From JAKOVR01 sp031415655 (GTDB lineage: Bacteria > Actinomycetota > Acidimicrobiia > Acidimicrobiales > Acidimicrobilacustridaceae), in the NCBI GenBank assembly GCA_031415655.1, contig JANOSD010000152.1, forward strand, positions 1 through 64,000: a stretch of 64,000 nucleotides of DNA, given 5' to 3'. The notes under the pieces are model-generated. The model made no database searches. It saw only the letters and a list, made by a program, of their open reading frames with translations, and was not told the DNA's origin. Of this stretch, positions 22,599-30,751 are shown in pieces; position 1 is the stretch's first letter; every line of letters starts with the position of its first letter. Made by a program: the position numbers and the translations under genes.

Positions 22599-25147
22599 CC
22601 GGCACCACCTTCGCCGGCGCCGTCATCGCTCTCGACGACGGGCGGTAGCGCCACTACGAGGCCTTGGTCGTCGTCGAGCACGAGATCCCATTGCACCCCG
22701 GCCTGGAACTGCTCCATCGCCAGCAGGACTACGCCGTGATCCACCGCTTCCGGGGTGAGGGTGAGCCGAAGGGTGCCACGCATTTCCGGGGTGGCCGCCG
22801 ACCGGACCCAGGAGTCACCCACGAGGACCGACGCCGTGCTGGCGGGCATCACAACGGTGACCCGCCGGGGGTCGAGCGGCGCACCATCGATGGTGGGGGG
22901 AAGCACCAACCGGAACAGCGGCACGTTCGAACGAGGCTGCGTAGCCGTGGGCGGACTGGCGGGCGGGCGAGTGGTCGGGGTGGTCGGCCGGGGCTGACTG
23001 CTTGTCGGCGGTGAACCATTGGCGCCCGTTGGGGTGAGGCCCACCGACTCGAGCCGGGCGCCAAGCAACGAGAGTTTCGCTCCGACCCGGGGGTTCGTGC
23101 GCACGACCACCGCAGTGATCCCCTTGTCGATGGGCCCGCGTCCATCCACCCCGATCGGGGTGGGCAACCCGTCGATCCACCCGACCACCACGACCTGCTG
23201 GGAAAGCCGGAGGGTGGGGTCGTTTCGCCGCAGATAATCGTTCCAGAGCGGCTGGTTGACGTGGGACGGGTTATAGGCATTTGCCGCTGAGGAGCCCCCG
23301 CTCGACCCGTAGGAATTGTACGAGCCTCCGTTCGACACACCGGGATTCCATCCGGCCACCTCGGGAATGTTGGTGGCCAGACCGGAGACGGTGAGCGATG
23401 TCTCGGGCACCTCGAACGACACGGGGGCCGAGCCGCCGGGGTCGAGATCGGGAAGGGCGAGGGCCGAGTTGGCCACAATCAGTCGAACGTTGCGGATCGT
23501 TCGATCGGTCGTGTTGCGCACCACGCCCGAGAGTTTCCGCCCGTCGGCCTGCACGTCGACGTCGAGCGGTGGCGCGGACGCAACCGGCCCCCGAGCCCGG
23601 ACCAATTGAAACTCGCCGGGGTCGAGCTCGATCGCCACCCGGACGGGGTCCCCAGGAATGAGTGCCGGCGGCGCTGCCAGGGGCGCTGACCGCCGGGACC
23701 CGTAGCCGTAGTTGTACTGCTCATTGTCGGCGCCTTCCGACACCCACCCCGCTGGCAGCGTCAACGAGGCCTGTTCCCCGGCGACCGAGCCGAACAACAA
23801 GTTGGTGGACGCCACGGCACTGCCAGCCCCGTATTCCACGACGGTGGTGTGCGATGCGGCGGCATTGCGCCGATTGCTGCTACCGGTGACGAACAGTCCG
23901 GTGGAAAACAACACCGCGACGGCGGGTACTACCACCCATACCAAGGTGCGTTGGCCCCGTTTGGCGAGGACCATGAACACCACTGGGCCGGCAATCAGTA
24001 CATAGATCCCGAACACGGCCACGAGCACCGTGATGTCGGGGTAGGTGAACCCGGCGGCGATGGAGAGCCCCGGCGTGAACGAGCCGTAGGACGAACCGCC
24101 GAAACCGTTGGCTTCGGATCCGTTGTAACTGGGGCCGGACCCACCCGAACTCGAGCCAGACGAGCCACCCGAGCCAGTCGAGCCGGTCGATCCGGTCGAT
24201 CCAGACGAAGAAGCCGTTTCCCTCGGCGTTGCGCTGACTCGAAGGGCGGCCGGCCAGTCCCCCGCCGAGGCCGCTCCTCCCGATGTTCGAATCTCACCGG
24301 CACCGGCCAGGGTCCATCCCCCTGCTCCCGGCTGCCACGCATCCGGCAAACCCTTTACCGCCGGCTCGTTGGTATCGATGACGAGGCGCCCCCCCTGGGA
24401 CACCCATTCCATGAGCGTGGATCGCTCGCCCGGCGTCAGCCCTTCCAGGTCGGAGGGAAGGGCGACGATCGTCGAGAACTGATCCAGGGTTCGACCGCCC
24501 GCCGAAAGCAGCAGAGGATCGACTGGGTACAGCTCGACCCAACCGAACGGGTCGCCCAGTTGGATCTCCTTCGGCGGACGGGTCTGCGCGTCCAGCTTGG
24601 CCATCACCCCGGCCGCTTCCCGCGTGGACCGTTCAAGGAAGAGCACGTTGGCATCGCCCACCTTGGTGCCGTCGCTATCGGCCACGTGAACCTCAACCGT
24701 GACCGACACCGGCGGCGCACTCGGCGTGGAGGTTCCGGTTTTCGAGGTGACGGAGGTGGATGGCCCGTAACTCCGATTGTTTCCATTGCGAAGGCTCTCC
24801 CCGGTCGGCGTCGGCACGGCCAATACGATCCGCTTTTGCGTTCCGCCCGCCACCTCCACCTCGACGCGAACATCACCAGCAGTCGACCCGCCCGACCGTT
24901 CCCGCAGGGTGGCACCAACCGTGCCGGTGAACAACCGGTCAGGGGCCACGGTGACCACCACCACCACGTCTCGGCCAGGAATGAACGACTCGGCGGACAC
25001 CGATTCCGCCGCAACCCGGGTTTGTGCGTGGGCAGATCCGGCACCGCCACCGATCAAGGCGCCGAGGATGATCGAGATGAAGGTGAGGCGCAGCACGAGA
25101 CGCCGAGCGTGAGCCCCGAATCGACGATTGCTCCCTCGCTGCTCCAC
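22595..25147 (-). CDS. Secreted/membrane protein, GldG-like partner of the ABC exporter
   Basis: 850 residues from a GTG at 25147 with GGGAGG four bases before it; the open frame extends to 25501, but that part is Pro-rich repeat translation. A signal segment (LRLTFISIILGALIGGG) ends at AHAQ. The ectodomain contains a glutamine-amidotransferase-like unit (FSTIVALPSDLEGLTPGERSTLMEWVSQGGRLVID split by eye), a Ser/Gly/Thr linker, two membrane segments near residues 380-430, and a C-terminal beta-rich ectodomain. This resembles the DUF4350/GldG class. It is the first gene of the overlapping operon. Confidence 0.7.
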   Translation of the reverse strand: MEQRGSNRRFGAHARRLVLRLTFISIILGALIGGGAGSAHAQTRVAAESVSAESFIPGRDVVVVVTVAPDRLFTGTVGATLRERSGGSTAGDVRVEVEVAGGTQKRIVLAVPTPTGESLRNGNNRSYGPSTSVTSKTGTSTPSAPPVSVTVEVHVADSDGTKVGDANVLFLERSTREAAGVMAKLDAQTRPPKEIQLGDPFGWVELYPVDPLLLSAGGRTLDQFSTIVALPSDLEGLTPGERSTLMEWVSQGGRLVIDTNEPAVKGLPDAWQPGAGGWTLAGAGEIRTSGGAASAGDWPAALRVSATPRETASSSGSTGSTGSTGSGGSSGSSSGGSGPSYNGSEANGFGGSSYGSFTPGLSIAAGFTYPDITVLVAVFGIYVLIAGPVVFMVLAKRGQRTLVWVVVPAVAVLFSTGLFVTGSSNRRNAAASHTTVVEYGAGSAVASTNLLFGSVAGEQASLTLPAGWVSEGADNEQYNYGYGSRRSAPLAAPPALIPGDPVRVAIELDPGEFQLVRARGPVASAPPLDVDVQADGRKLSGVVRNTTDRTIRNVRLIVANSALALPDLDPGGSAPVSFEVPETSLTVSGLATNIPEVAGWNPGVSNGGSYNSYGSSGGSSAANAYNPSHVNQPLWNDYLRRNDPTLRLSQQVVVVGWIDGLPTPIGVDGRGPIDKGITAVVVRTNPRVGAKLSLLGARLESVGLTPTGANGSPPTSSQPRPTTPTTRPPASPPTATQPRSNVPLFRLVLPPTIDGAPLDPRRVTVVMPASTASVLVGDSWVRSAATPEMRGTLRLTLTPEAVDHGVVLLAMEQFQAGVQWDLVLDDDQGLVVALPPVVESDDGAGEGGAG

Positions 25148-25277
25148 TCGGCCTCCCAGCCCGGTTGAGGCCACGTCCTCTTGCCACGACCTACACGCCA
25201 CGATACGCGACCTGGCATCACAAAGGCCATCGTCTTCACCGAATCTGCACAGGCCCCTCACCTCGCAGAACAAAAGC

Positions 25278-25327
25278 GCCGAACCGGGTGTCGCCGCACC
25301 GCTTGGGCACACGACACCCGGTTCGGG
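25278..25327 (-). terminator. Rho-independent-like hairpin
   Basis: The arms 25278-25293 and 25312-25327 pair over about 15 bp with an 18-base loop (core GAACCGGGTGTCG / CGACACCCGGTTC). On the minus strand the stem is followed by CGCTTTTG, a short T run. It lies downstream of the 25407-25952 gene and would end that transcript before the seven-gene operon. Confidence 0.7.
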
Positions 25328-25341
25328 CCTTTGGGGAGGAC

Positions 25342-25413
25342 TGTTGGGAGGCCTGTTGGGGGTCAGGCCTGCTGGGTCAGGCCTGTTGGGGTCAGGCCTG
25401 TTGGGGTCAGGCC
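25342..25413. repeat. Short tandem repeat rich in GGTCAGGCC
   Basis: About four imperfect units of 15-17 bp (CCTGTTGGGGTCAGG type) run from the hairpin into the last codons of the neighbouring minus-strand gene. They resemble two other repeat patches at 43861-43893 and 51765-51813. Confidence 0.7.
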
Positions 25414-25952
25414 GGGGTGGTCGGCGTGGAGCCGGCTTCGGCCGGCGGGGTGGCGTCACGATCCCCACGATGACCGCCGGGCCCACCGGGGCCGCGGCCA
25501 CCGGCGGGAGGGGTGCTGTTCACCCGTTCGGTCATCTTGGCGGGAAGCTCAGCCTTCTTGGCATCGGCTTCGGCCTGCGTGAGCTTGCCGTCGGTGACCG
25601 CCTGATCCAGGCGAGTGGACGCATCAGCGACCATGGCATCGATCACCTTCTGCACATCCACGCCCTTCTCCGACGCCAACACCGCCAACGTCTTGCCCTC
25701 ATGACGAGCCGTGTGCACCTCTTCCTCGGTCATACCCAGTACCGCCGCCACAGCCGCCGAACTGGGCTTTGCACCCATGCGACGATCCCCGTGCTCGGGG
25801 CGGTTGCCATCGGGCGTAGCCGACTGCACGGTGGGCGCCGTCGTGTCCTGAGCCGAGGCGGGGACCAGCGGATTGAGCAGTCCGAAGGTGAGACCGCCGA
25901 CGGTCATTGCTCCGGCGATCGCACCGATACGAGCGAGCTTCTTGGCATTCAT
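25407..25952 (-). CDS. Small secreted helical protein, DUF2680-like
   Basis: 181 residues from the ATG at 25952, chosen because GGAG sits five bases before it (AAGGAGAATGCC). The signal peptide is MNAKKLARIGAIAGAMTVGG followed by LTFGLLNPLVPASAQ. The mature part has SAAVAAVLGMTEEEVHTARH and EKGVDVQKVIDAMVADASTR, plus DGKLTQAEADAKKAELPAKM, a two-repeat helical design as in DUF2680 (YckD-like) proteins. The C-terminal tail is Gly/Pro/Arg-rich. The function is unknown; it is monocistronic with a hairpin behind it. Confidence 0.75.
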   Translation of the reverse strand: MNAKKLARIGAIAGAMTVGGLTFGLLNPLVPASAQDTTAPTVQSATPDGNRPEHGDRRMGAKPSSAAVAAVLGMTEEEVHTARHEGKTLAVLASEKGVDVQKVIDAMVADASTRLDQAVTDGKLTQAEADAKKAELPAKMTERVNSTPPAGGRGPGGPGGHRGDRDATPPAEAGSTPTTPA

Positions 25953-26307
25953 GGCATTCTCCTTTTTGGTGGCCGATCCACGGTGGCTCGGCGCTGGCTC
26001 TTCTGTTCTGTGGGGGTCGAACAAAACCCACTCTGGCGATCCGGGCTGGGCCGCACCTGCGCCGCAGATCGGAGTTTCCTGTGAGCGGTCACCGGACTCG
26101 CCGTTGGCCCGCTCTTCCCAATTTCCGGCCGGGGTGCCGCGATCCCCCCCACCCCCCGCAATGCCCATCTCGACATGCCACCCGAACCTAGGGTGATCAT
26201 CCGTTGTTGTCGGCCAACACGGCGACGCGTCACCCGTTTGGCCATCCAATTGGCTACGCGTCGATCACCCGCAATCGTTGTGCCGTTCGCATCCCTGAGG
26301 GGGCCCC
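25953..26307. other. Divergent promoter region, no gene
   Basis: This region separates the minus-strand secreted protein from the plus-strand DUF6351 lipoprotein and must hold both promoters. An ACGCGTC sequence occurs twice (near 26224 and 26262). No RNA gene was recognised. Confidence 0.4.
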
Positions 26308-28662
26308 GTGTTTCGATCACCGCCAACGCGTCACCGTCAACGTGACACCAACGGCCCGCACGCCACCGGCCTCCTGAGCGCGGCACTCGCGGGGGTACTG
26401 ACGGGCGCGCTGTTGCTCGGGGCTTGCACCAGTGCCACCACACCGTCGGCAGCACCCGGCGGGTCGTCCCCAACCTCCATGCCTGCCCGACCCGGATCGT
26501 CCGCCCCGACCGACCCCACCAAGCTCGAACTCACGGCGTTGTCGACCCGCGCCGAGTACGTCACCGGCGGCGACGTCACGGTGGAGGTCCACGTTCCCAC
26601 CGGCGGCACCGTCGACCCCAGCACGGCCACGTTCACCCTGAACGGACAGGCCGTTACCGCCGCCCGAGTCTTCAAGGACCGGGCCGAGCGGACGGTGGCC
26701 ACCATCCCCGGGTTGAAGGACGGCGCCAACGAAATCGCTGTGGCCCTCGATGGCCAGAACGCTTCGTTGGCCGTCACCAACCATGCAACTACCGGCCCCC
26801 TGTTCTCTGGTCCGGCCCTTCCCATGCCGGTGTGTTCTACCGAGGCCTACGGCTTGGGCCCGGCCACCGACGCCAACTGCTCCGCCCCCACCAAGACCAC
26901 TTGGCGCTACAAGAGCACCGACGGCACCACCAAGCCGCTCGACGATCCGAAGTCGAAACCTTCGGACCTCGCCACTGTGGCCGACGGGCCGAACAAGGGA
27001 AAGAACTTCATCATCCGTGAGGAAGCGGGGGTGCTGAACCGGTCCATCTACTGGATCAACGTGCTCGATCCTTCACCGCAATCCAAACCCGGAGCCACCG
27101 CCGCCTTCGATCCGAGCGGCTGGAACGGTCGGCTCGTGTATCAGTTCGGTGGCGGCTGTGGCACCACGTACACGCAGGGTTTCCTGCTGCTCTCAAGTGC
27201 GCCCGAGGCCGTCATCGCCCAGGGCTACGCCACCGCCACCGGCACGCTCAACACCTACCAGGTGATGTGCAATGACGTGCTCTCGGCGGAGACGGCGCTG
27301 GTGGTGAAGGAACACTTCTCCGAGACCTACGGCCCACCGGTGTTCACCATCGGGAGTGGGGGTTCGGGTGGCGCAATTCAGCAGTACCTCATCGCCCAGA
27401 ACTACCCCGGCATCCTCGACGCCGTCGGGGCCACCCTCCCGGTCCCCGACGCCTTTTCCATCGCCCCTGGCGTTGTCGACTGCCTGCTCCTCAACAGCTA
27501 CTACCGCGGCGACGGCCGTGCCTTCACGCCGGAGCAACGGTCGGCGATCAACGGCCATCTGTCCCCGCAGACGTGCGACTTCTGGGAGAGCACGTTCGCC
27601 CAGAACATCAAACCCGACTCTGGTTGTGCACTGGACATCCTTTCGAGTGCCGGGGACTTCATCAAGGGGCTCCCCAAATCGGAAGGCGGGGGAGGCGGCA
27701 TTCCGAAGCTCCCCGTCGAAACCCGGTACGACCCCGTCACCAACCGCAACGGCCTGCGCTGCACCATGCAGGACGCCATGGTGAACGTGATCGGACGTGA
27801 TCCCGCCACCGGCTTCGCGTTCCGCCCGCTCGACAACACGGGCCTGCAGTACGGCCTCACCGCCCTCAATGAACGCAAGATCACGGTGGAGGAGTTCCTA
27901 TCCCTCAACGAAAAGATCGGCGGCACCGACGTAGACGGCCGAGCCACCGCGGAGCGTATGAACGTCGACGAAGCAGCGATCCGCCCGATTTACGAAAGCG
28001 GCCGGGTCATCGAAGGCGTGGGGCCGCTCACCGAGATCCCGATCATCACGGTGAATGTCTATACCGACCCCCAAGGCGACATTCACGATCGGTTCCGGGC
28101 GTTTTCGATTCGCGACCGGATGAAACGGGCGGACGGCACGAACGCCCCGAACTCCATGATCTGGACCCGTGGCGTGCCCAAGGGGCAGACGCTGATCGAC
28201 TCCCTCACCGGCACCATCGACGTGGGCGTGGAGCTCATCACGGTGCTCGACGAGTGGCTGACGAAGCTCCACAGCGGCGGTGGAAGCTCCGACAATTCCG
28301 GAACGCGTCCGGGCCGGCTCGAGGCCACCCGGCCCGCCGCGGCCATCGACAACTGCCTGAGCGATACCGGTGAGCGCCTCTCCGGGCTCGACATCTACGA
28401 CAAACCCGGACCGTGCCGGGACCTGTATCCGATCCACGGCGACACGCGCACGGCCGCAGGGGCTCCCCGCCGCAACAACATCGGCAAATGCCAGCTGCAA
28501 CCCGCCGCCGCTGCATTCGACGCCAAGCTCATCAACGTGGAGTTCGCCCCCGAGCAACGGGCTCGGTTCGACAAGCTCTTCACCGCCGGCGTGTGCGACT
28601 GGACCAAGCCCGGCATCGGCCAAGTTCCCAGCAAAGGCCCCTGGCAGAACTTCGGTTCGTAG
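26308..28662 (+). CDS. DUF6351 family lipoprotein, putative hydrolase
   Basis: 784 residues. The GTG start has GAGGGG five bases upstream. A lipoprotein signal ends in the lipobox LLGAC at about residue 36. The mature part begins with a beta-rich domain (VTVEVHVPTGGTVDPSTATF) and continues into an alpha/beta-hydrolase-like core: RLVYQFGGGCGTTYTQG, the nucleophile elbow IGSGGSGGAIQQYLIAQ, and late His-containing DPQGDIHDR. This matches the DUF6351 family, which is related to tannase/feruloyl-esterase-like enzymes. Its substrate is unknown; the enzyme should be attached to the outer face of the membrane. Confidence 0.8.
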   Translation: MFRSPPTRHRQRDTNGPHATGLLSAALAGVLTGALLLGACTSATTPSAAPGGSSPTSMPARPGSSAPTDPTKLELTALSTRAEYVTGGDVTVEVHVPTGGTVDPSTATFTLNGQAVTAARVFKDRAERTVATIPGLKDGANEIAVALDGQNASLAVTNHATTGPLFSGPALPMPVCSTEAYGLGPATDANCSAPTKTTWRYKSTDGTTKPLDDPKSKPSDLATVADGPNKGKNFIIREEAGVLNRSIYWINVLDPSPQSKPGATAAFDPSGWNGRLVYQFGGGCGTTYTQGFLLLSSAPEAVIAQGYATATGTLNTYQVMCNDVLSAETALVVKEHFSETYGPPVFTIGSGGSGGAIQQYLIAQNYPGILDAVGATLPVPDAFSIAPGVVDCLLLNSYYRGDGRAFTPEQRSAINGHLSPQTCDFWESTFAQNIKPDSGCALDILSSAGDFIKGLPKSEGGGGGIPKLPVETRYDPVTNRNGLRCTMQDAMVNVIGRDPATGFAFRPLDNTGLQYGLTALNERKITVEEFLSLNEKIGGTDVDGRATAERMNVDEAAIRPIYESGRVIEGVGPLTEIPIITVNVYTDPQGDIHDRFRAFSIRDRMKRADGTNAPNSMIWTRGVPKGQTLIDSLTGTIDVGVELITVLDEWLTKLHSGGGSSDNSGTRPGRLEATRPAAAIDNCLSDTGERLSGLDIYDKPGPCRDLYPIHGDTRTAAGAPRRNNIGKCQLQPAAAAFDAKLINVEFAPEQRARFDKLFTAGVCDWTKPGIGQVPSKGPWQNFGS

Positions 28663-28677
28663 TCGCCCCCACCAGCG

Positions 28678-29253
28678 TCAGGTCAGGGCCACCCAGTCGG
28701 TGGGGGCCAGCGCCGATACGAGCGTCTCGTCATCGATGAGGTCCCACTCGCGAAGCCACACCAGTGCTCGCCTCGTGCGCCGGGCGTTCGAGAACTCGTG
28801 CCATTCCGTGATGAGGCCCGAGCTGCCTTCATCCTCGGCCCGGTACACCGCGTCGCCGAACGCTCGGAACGGTCTTTTTTCTCGAAGCGAGCGGGCCAGC
28901 CGGTCGGCCAGCTCCGCATCCTCCCGGAGCGCCACGAAGTCCTCCATGTCCTTGAAGCTGCCTCGGTTCCCCACGTAATCGATCGGCACCACCAGCGGGT
29001 CGTAATCGGCCACCTCGATCGGATTGCCCTCCTCGTCGATCTCCGCTTGCACCCGGCCGGTGGACGGGCAGTAAGAAAACCCGATGAAGCCGTCGAAGCT
29101 ATGCAGAGCCTCGGTGAGCATCTCCAAATCGACGTGATCGAGCGGTACGGGCGGCGGGACCTCCATCGGATCGGACCCGCTCGGTGCATCAGCACTGGGC
29201 ATCCCCGGACGGTAGCGCGGCCGATCCATGCGGCTCACAGAACGGTTCAGCAC
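28678..29253 (-). CDS. UPF0158 family protein
   Basis: 191 residues. The blocks LDHVDLEMLTEALHSFDGF, YCPSTGRVQAEIDEEGNPIE, MEDFVALREDAELADRLARS and RAFGDAVYRAEDE plus FSNARRTRRALVWL are the UPF0158 signature. The start is uncertain: the GTG at 29253 has GAAGG nearby, and the ATG at 29229 would remove eight residues. It converges with the DUF6351 gene and diverges from padR. The function of the family is unknown. Confidence 0.8.
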   Translation of the reverse strand: MLNRSVSRMDRPRYRPGMPSADAPSGSDPMEVPPPVPLDHVDLEMLTEALHSFDGFIGFSYCPSTGRVQAEIDEEGNPIEVADYDPLVVPIDYVGNRGSFKDMEDFVALREDAELADRLARSLREKRPFRAFGDAVYRAEDEGSSGLITEWHEFSNARRTRRALVWLREWDLIDDETLVSALAPTDWVALT

Positions 29254-29265
29254 TGCCTTCGGGGC

Positions 29266-29303
29266 TTGCCATAGTCATGTCATCGGTATATAACGGTGAA
29301 CAT
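29266..29303 (+). promoter_or_regulatory. padR promoter and candidate operator
   Basis: TTGCCA (29266-29271) and TATAAC (29289-29294) are separated by exactly 17 bp, placing transcription start at or next to the ATG at 29302. An imperfect palindrome with ATGT and ACAT ends (29277-29303) covers the -10 box, as expected of a PadR autorepressor site. Confidence 0.65.
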
Positions 29304-29655
29304 GACTACTACCGCAGATGAGAGTTCCCGGCGGGCGATGCAAGAGCCGACCTTCCTCATCCTCACCGCCCTCGCCGCCGAGCCCCTCCATGGGTATGCG
29401 GTGATCGGCAAGGTGGCCGACCTCTCCGACGGTCGGGTCACCTTGCGTGCCGGCACGCTTTACACCGCGCTCGACCGTCTTACTGCCGAGGGCCTCATCG
29501 ACGTGGTCAGAGAAGAAGTCGTCGACGGACGCCACCGGCGCTACTACGCGTTGACGCCTCCTGGCAGTTCGCGTCTGACGGAGGAGGCGGCGCGGCTCCG
29601 CAGCAATGCCACCCACGCGCTGCGTCAGCTTCGCCTCGGCGGGTTGGGCGCATGA
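29302..29655 (+). CDS. PadR family transcriptional regulator
   Basis: 117 residues. MQEPTFLILTALAAEPLHGY with AVIGKVADLSDGRV, LRAGTLYTALDRLTAEGLI and DGRHRRYYALTPPG form the winged-helix PadR domain of the short (PadR-s1) type. It overlaps the following membrane-protein gene as ATGA, the common PadR/sensor-membrane-protein pairing. It probably represses its own two-gene operon; a suitable palindrome covers the promoter. The inducing signal is unknown. Confidence 0.9.
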   Translation: MTTTADESSRRAMQEPTFLILTALAAEPLHGYAVIGKVADLSDGRVTLRAGTLYTALDRLTAEGLIDVVREEVVDGRHRRYYALTPPGSSRLTEEAARLRSNATHALRQLRLGGLGA

Positions 29656-30569
29656 CTCCGCTCGAGCGTCGGTACCGCATCCTGCTCCGCGCCTACCCCA
29701 ATGCCTACCGCGACGAACGCCAAGCCGAACTTCTCGGCGTTCTCCTCGACAGCGCCCCCAAAGGACAGACCCGACCGGCGCCCCGGGAGGCCATCGACCT
29801 CGTCTGCAGTGGAACTCGCACGCGGCTACGGACCCTTCCCACCGTCACCGTTGCGGGCGGTTGGTGTGATGTTGCCGCCATCGCGATCCTGGGAGGCCCA
29901 CCGTTGCTGGCAGCGTTGCTCTTGATCCACAGCAATGGAAGCGCAGCAACGATCGCCGTCGCCATCAGCTTGTTCATCGGCGCCGTATGCCTTGTCGTTC
30001 GCCGACCGCCGGCCGCTTCGGTGCTGCATGTGTGTGGAGCCGTTGGATTTCTGATCGGGCTCCTGAGTGGTTGGATCGACTCCCACGCCTTCGCCGGGTT
30101 GACGCTGTTCGTCATTGGGGTGACGCTCCTCCATCTGATTCCCTCGATGTGGGTGCGTTGCTACCGGCTCACTGGGACGGGGCGGCGAGGCACCTCGATT
30201 CGGACGGGCATCCTCGTCGCCGGCGTGGCCGCCGGAGTATCAGGGGCCAGCCCGATCCTGGGGTTCTTGATGGTTATTCCTACGGCCGCTAGCCAAATCG
30301 CCTTCTTCATGCTGCGGATGCCGCTCTCGCTCAAACTCGGGTTCATCGCCCGAATGGCCGCCGCGACTTTTGGGGTCATGATCGGCGTGTTGGTCGTTCT
30401 TCCGAGTGGGTTGCCGAATCCTGCCGAGAACGGGTTGGCCTTCGCCTCTGGAGCCGGACGTGCCGCCCTTGGAACGATCATGGTGCTGCTACTGATGGTG
30501 TGGATCGATGGTCGAATCCAACGGCGATGGGTTTCCTGGCGACGACAATCAGCCCCGACCCCAACCTGA
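29652..30569 (+). CDS. PadR-linked integral membrane protein
   Basis: 305 residues. The N-terminus MTPLERRYRILLRAYPNAYR with ERQAELLGVLLDSAP is the conserved cytoplasmic head that follows PadR genes in Actinobacteria (y.rLLrlyP..yR.erg.Ell.tl). Seven or so hydrophobic segments follow. Its start overlaps padR by 4 nt, so the two are translated together. The role is unknown, possibly sensing or permease-related. Confidence 0.8.
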   Translation: MTPLERRYRILLRAYPNAYRDERQAELLGVLLDSAPKGQTRPAPREAIDLVCSGTRTRLRTLPTVTVAGGWCDVAAIAILGGPPLLAALLLIHSNGSAATIAVAISLFIGAVCLVVRRPPAASVLHVCGAVGFLIGLLSGWIDSHAFAGLTLFVIGVTLLHLIPSMWVRCYRLTGTGRRGTSIRTGILVAGVAAGVSGASPILGFLMVIPTAASQIAFFMLRMPLSLKLGFIARMAAATFGVMIGVLVVLPSGLPNPAENGLAFASGAGRAALGTIMVLLLMVWIDGRIQRRWVSWRRQSAPTPT

Positions 30570-30723
30570 CCCCGGTCGGAGCACCCACGACGACCCCCTC
30601 GGACGCACCCCTATGGTGCCGTTTCTCGCCGCGTCCGAACGGGTCGTCCATTTTCCTTACCTTCAATTTTGCCCGGCTTTTGTTGACTCAATTGGCCATT
30701 CCGTTGGTCGGGGCGGCCTTAAC

Positions 30724-30745
30724 TGTCAGTGGGGGTGCGTACGGT
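30724..30745 (+). promoter_or_regulatory. PafBC/RecA-NDp-type promoter of the DUF222 gene
   Basis: TGTCAGTG (30724-30731) and TACGGT (30740-30745) match the mycobacterial DNA-damage consensus TTGTCRGTG-N8-TANNNT except for the first T. The -10 box is followed by six bases and then the ATG at 30752, so the transcript should be leaderless. Confidence 0.7.
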
Positions 30746-30751
30746 TCAAGC

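Noticed and set aside
25148..25501. N-terminal extension of the 22595 gene
   Set aside because: It translates the tandem-repeat and hairpin region as Pro/Arg repeats; a signal peptide follows the GTG at 25147.
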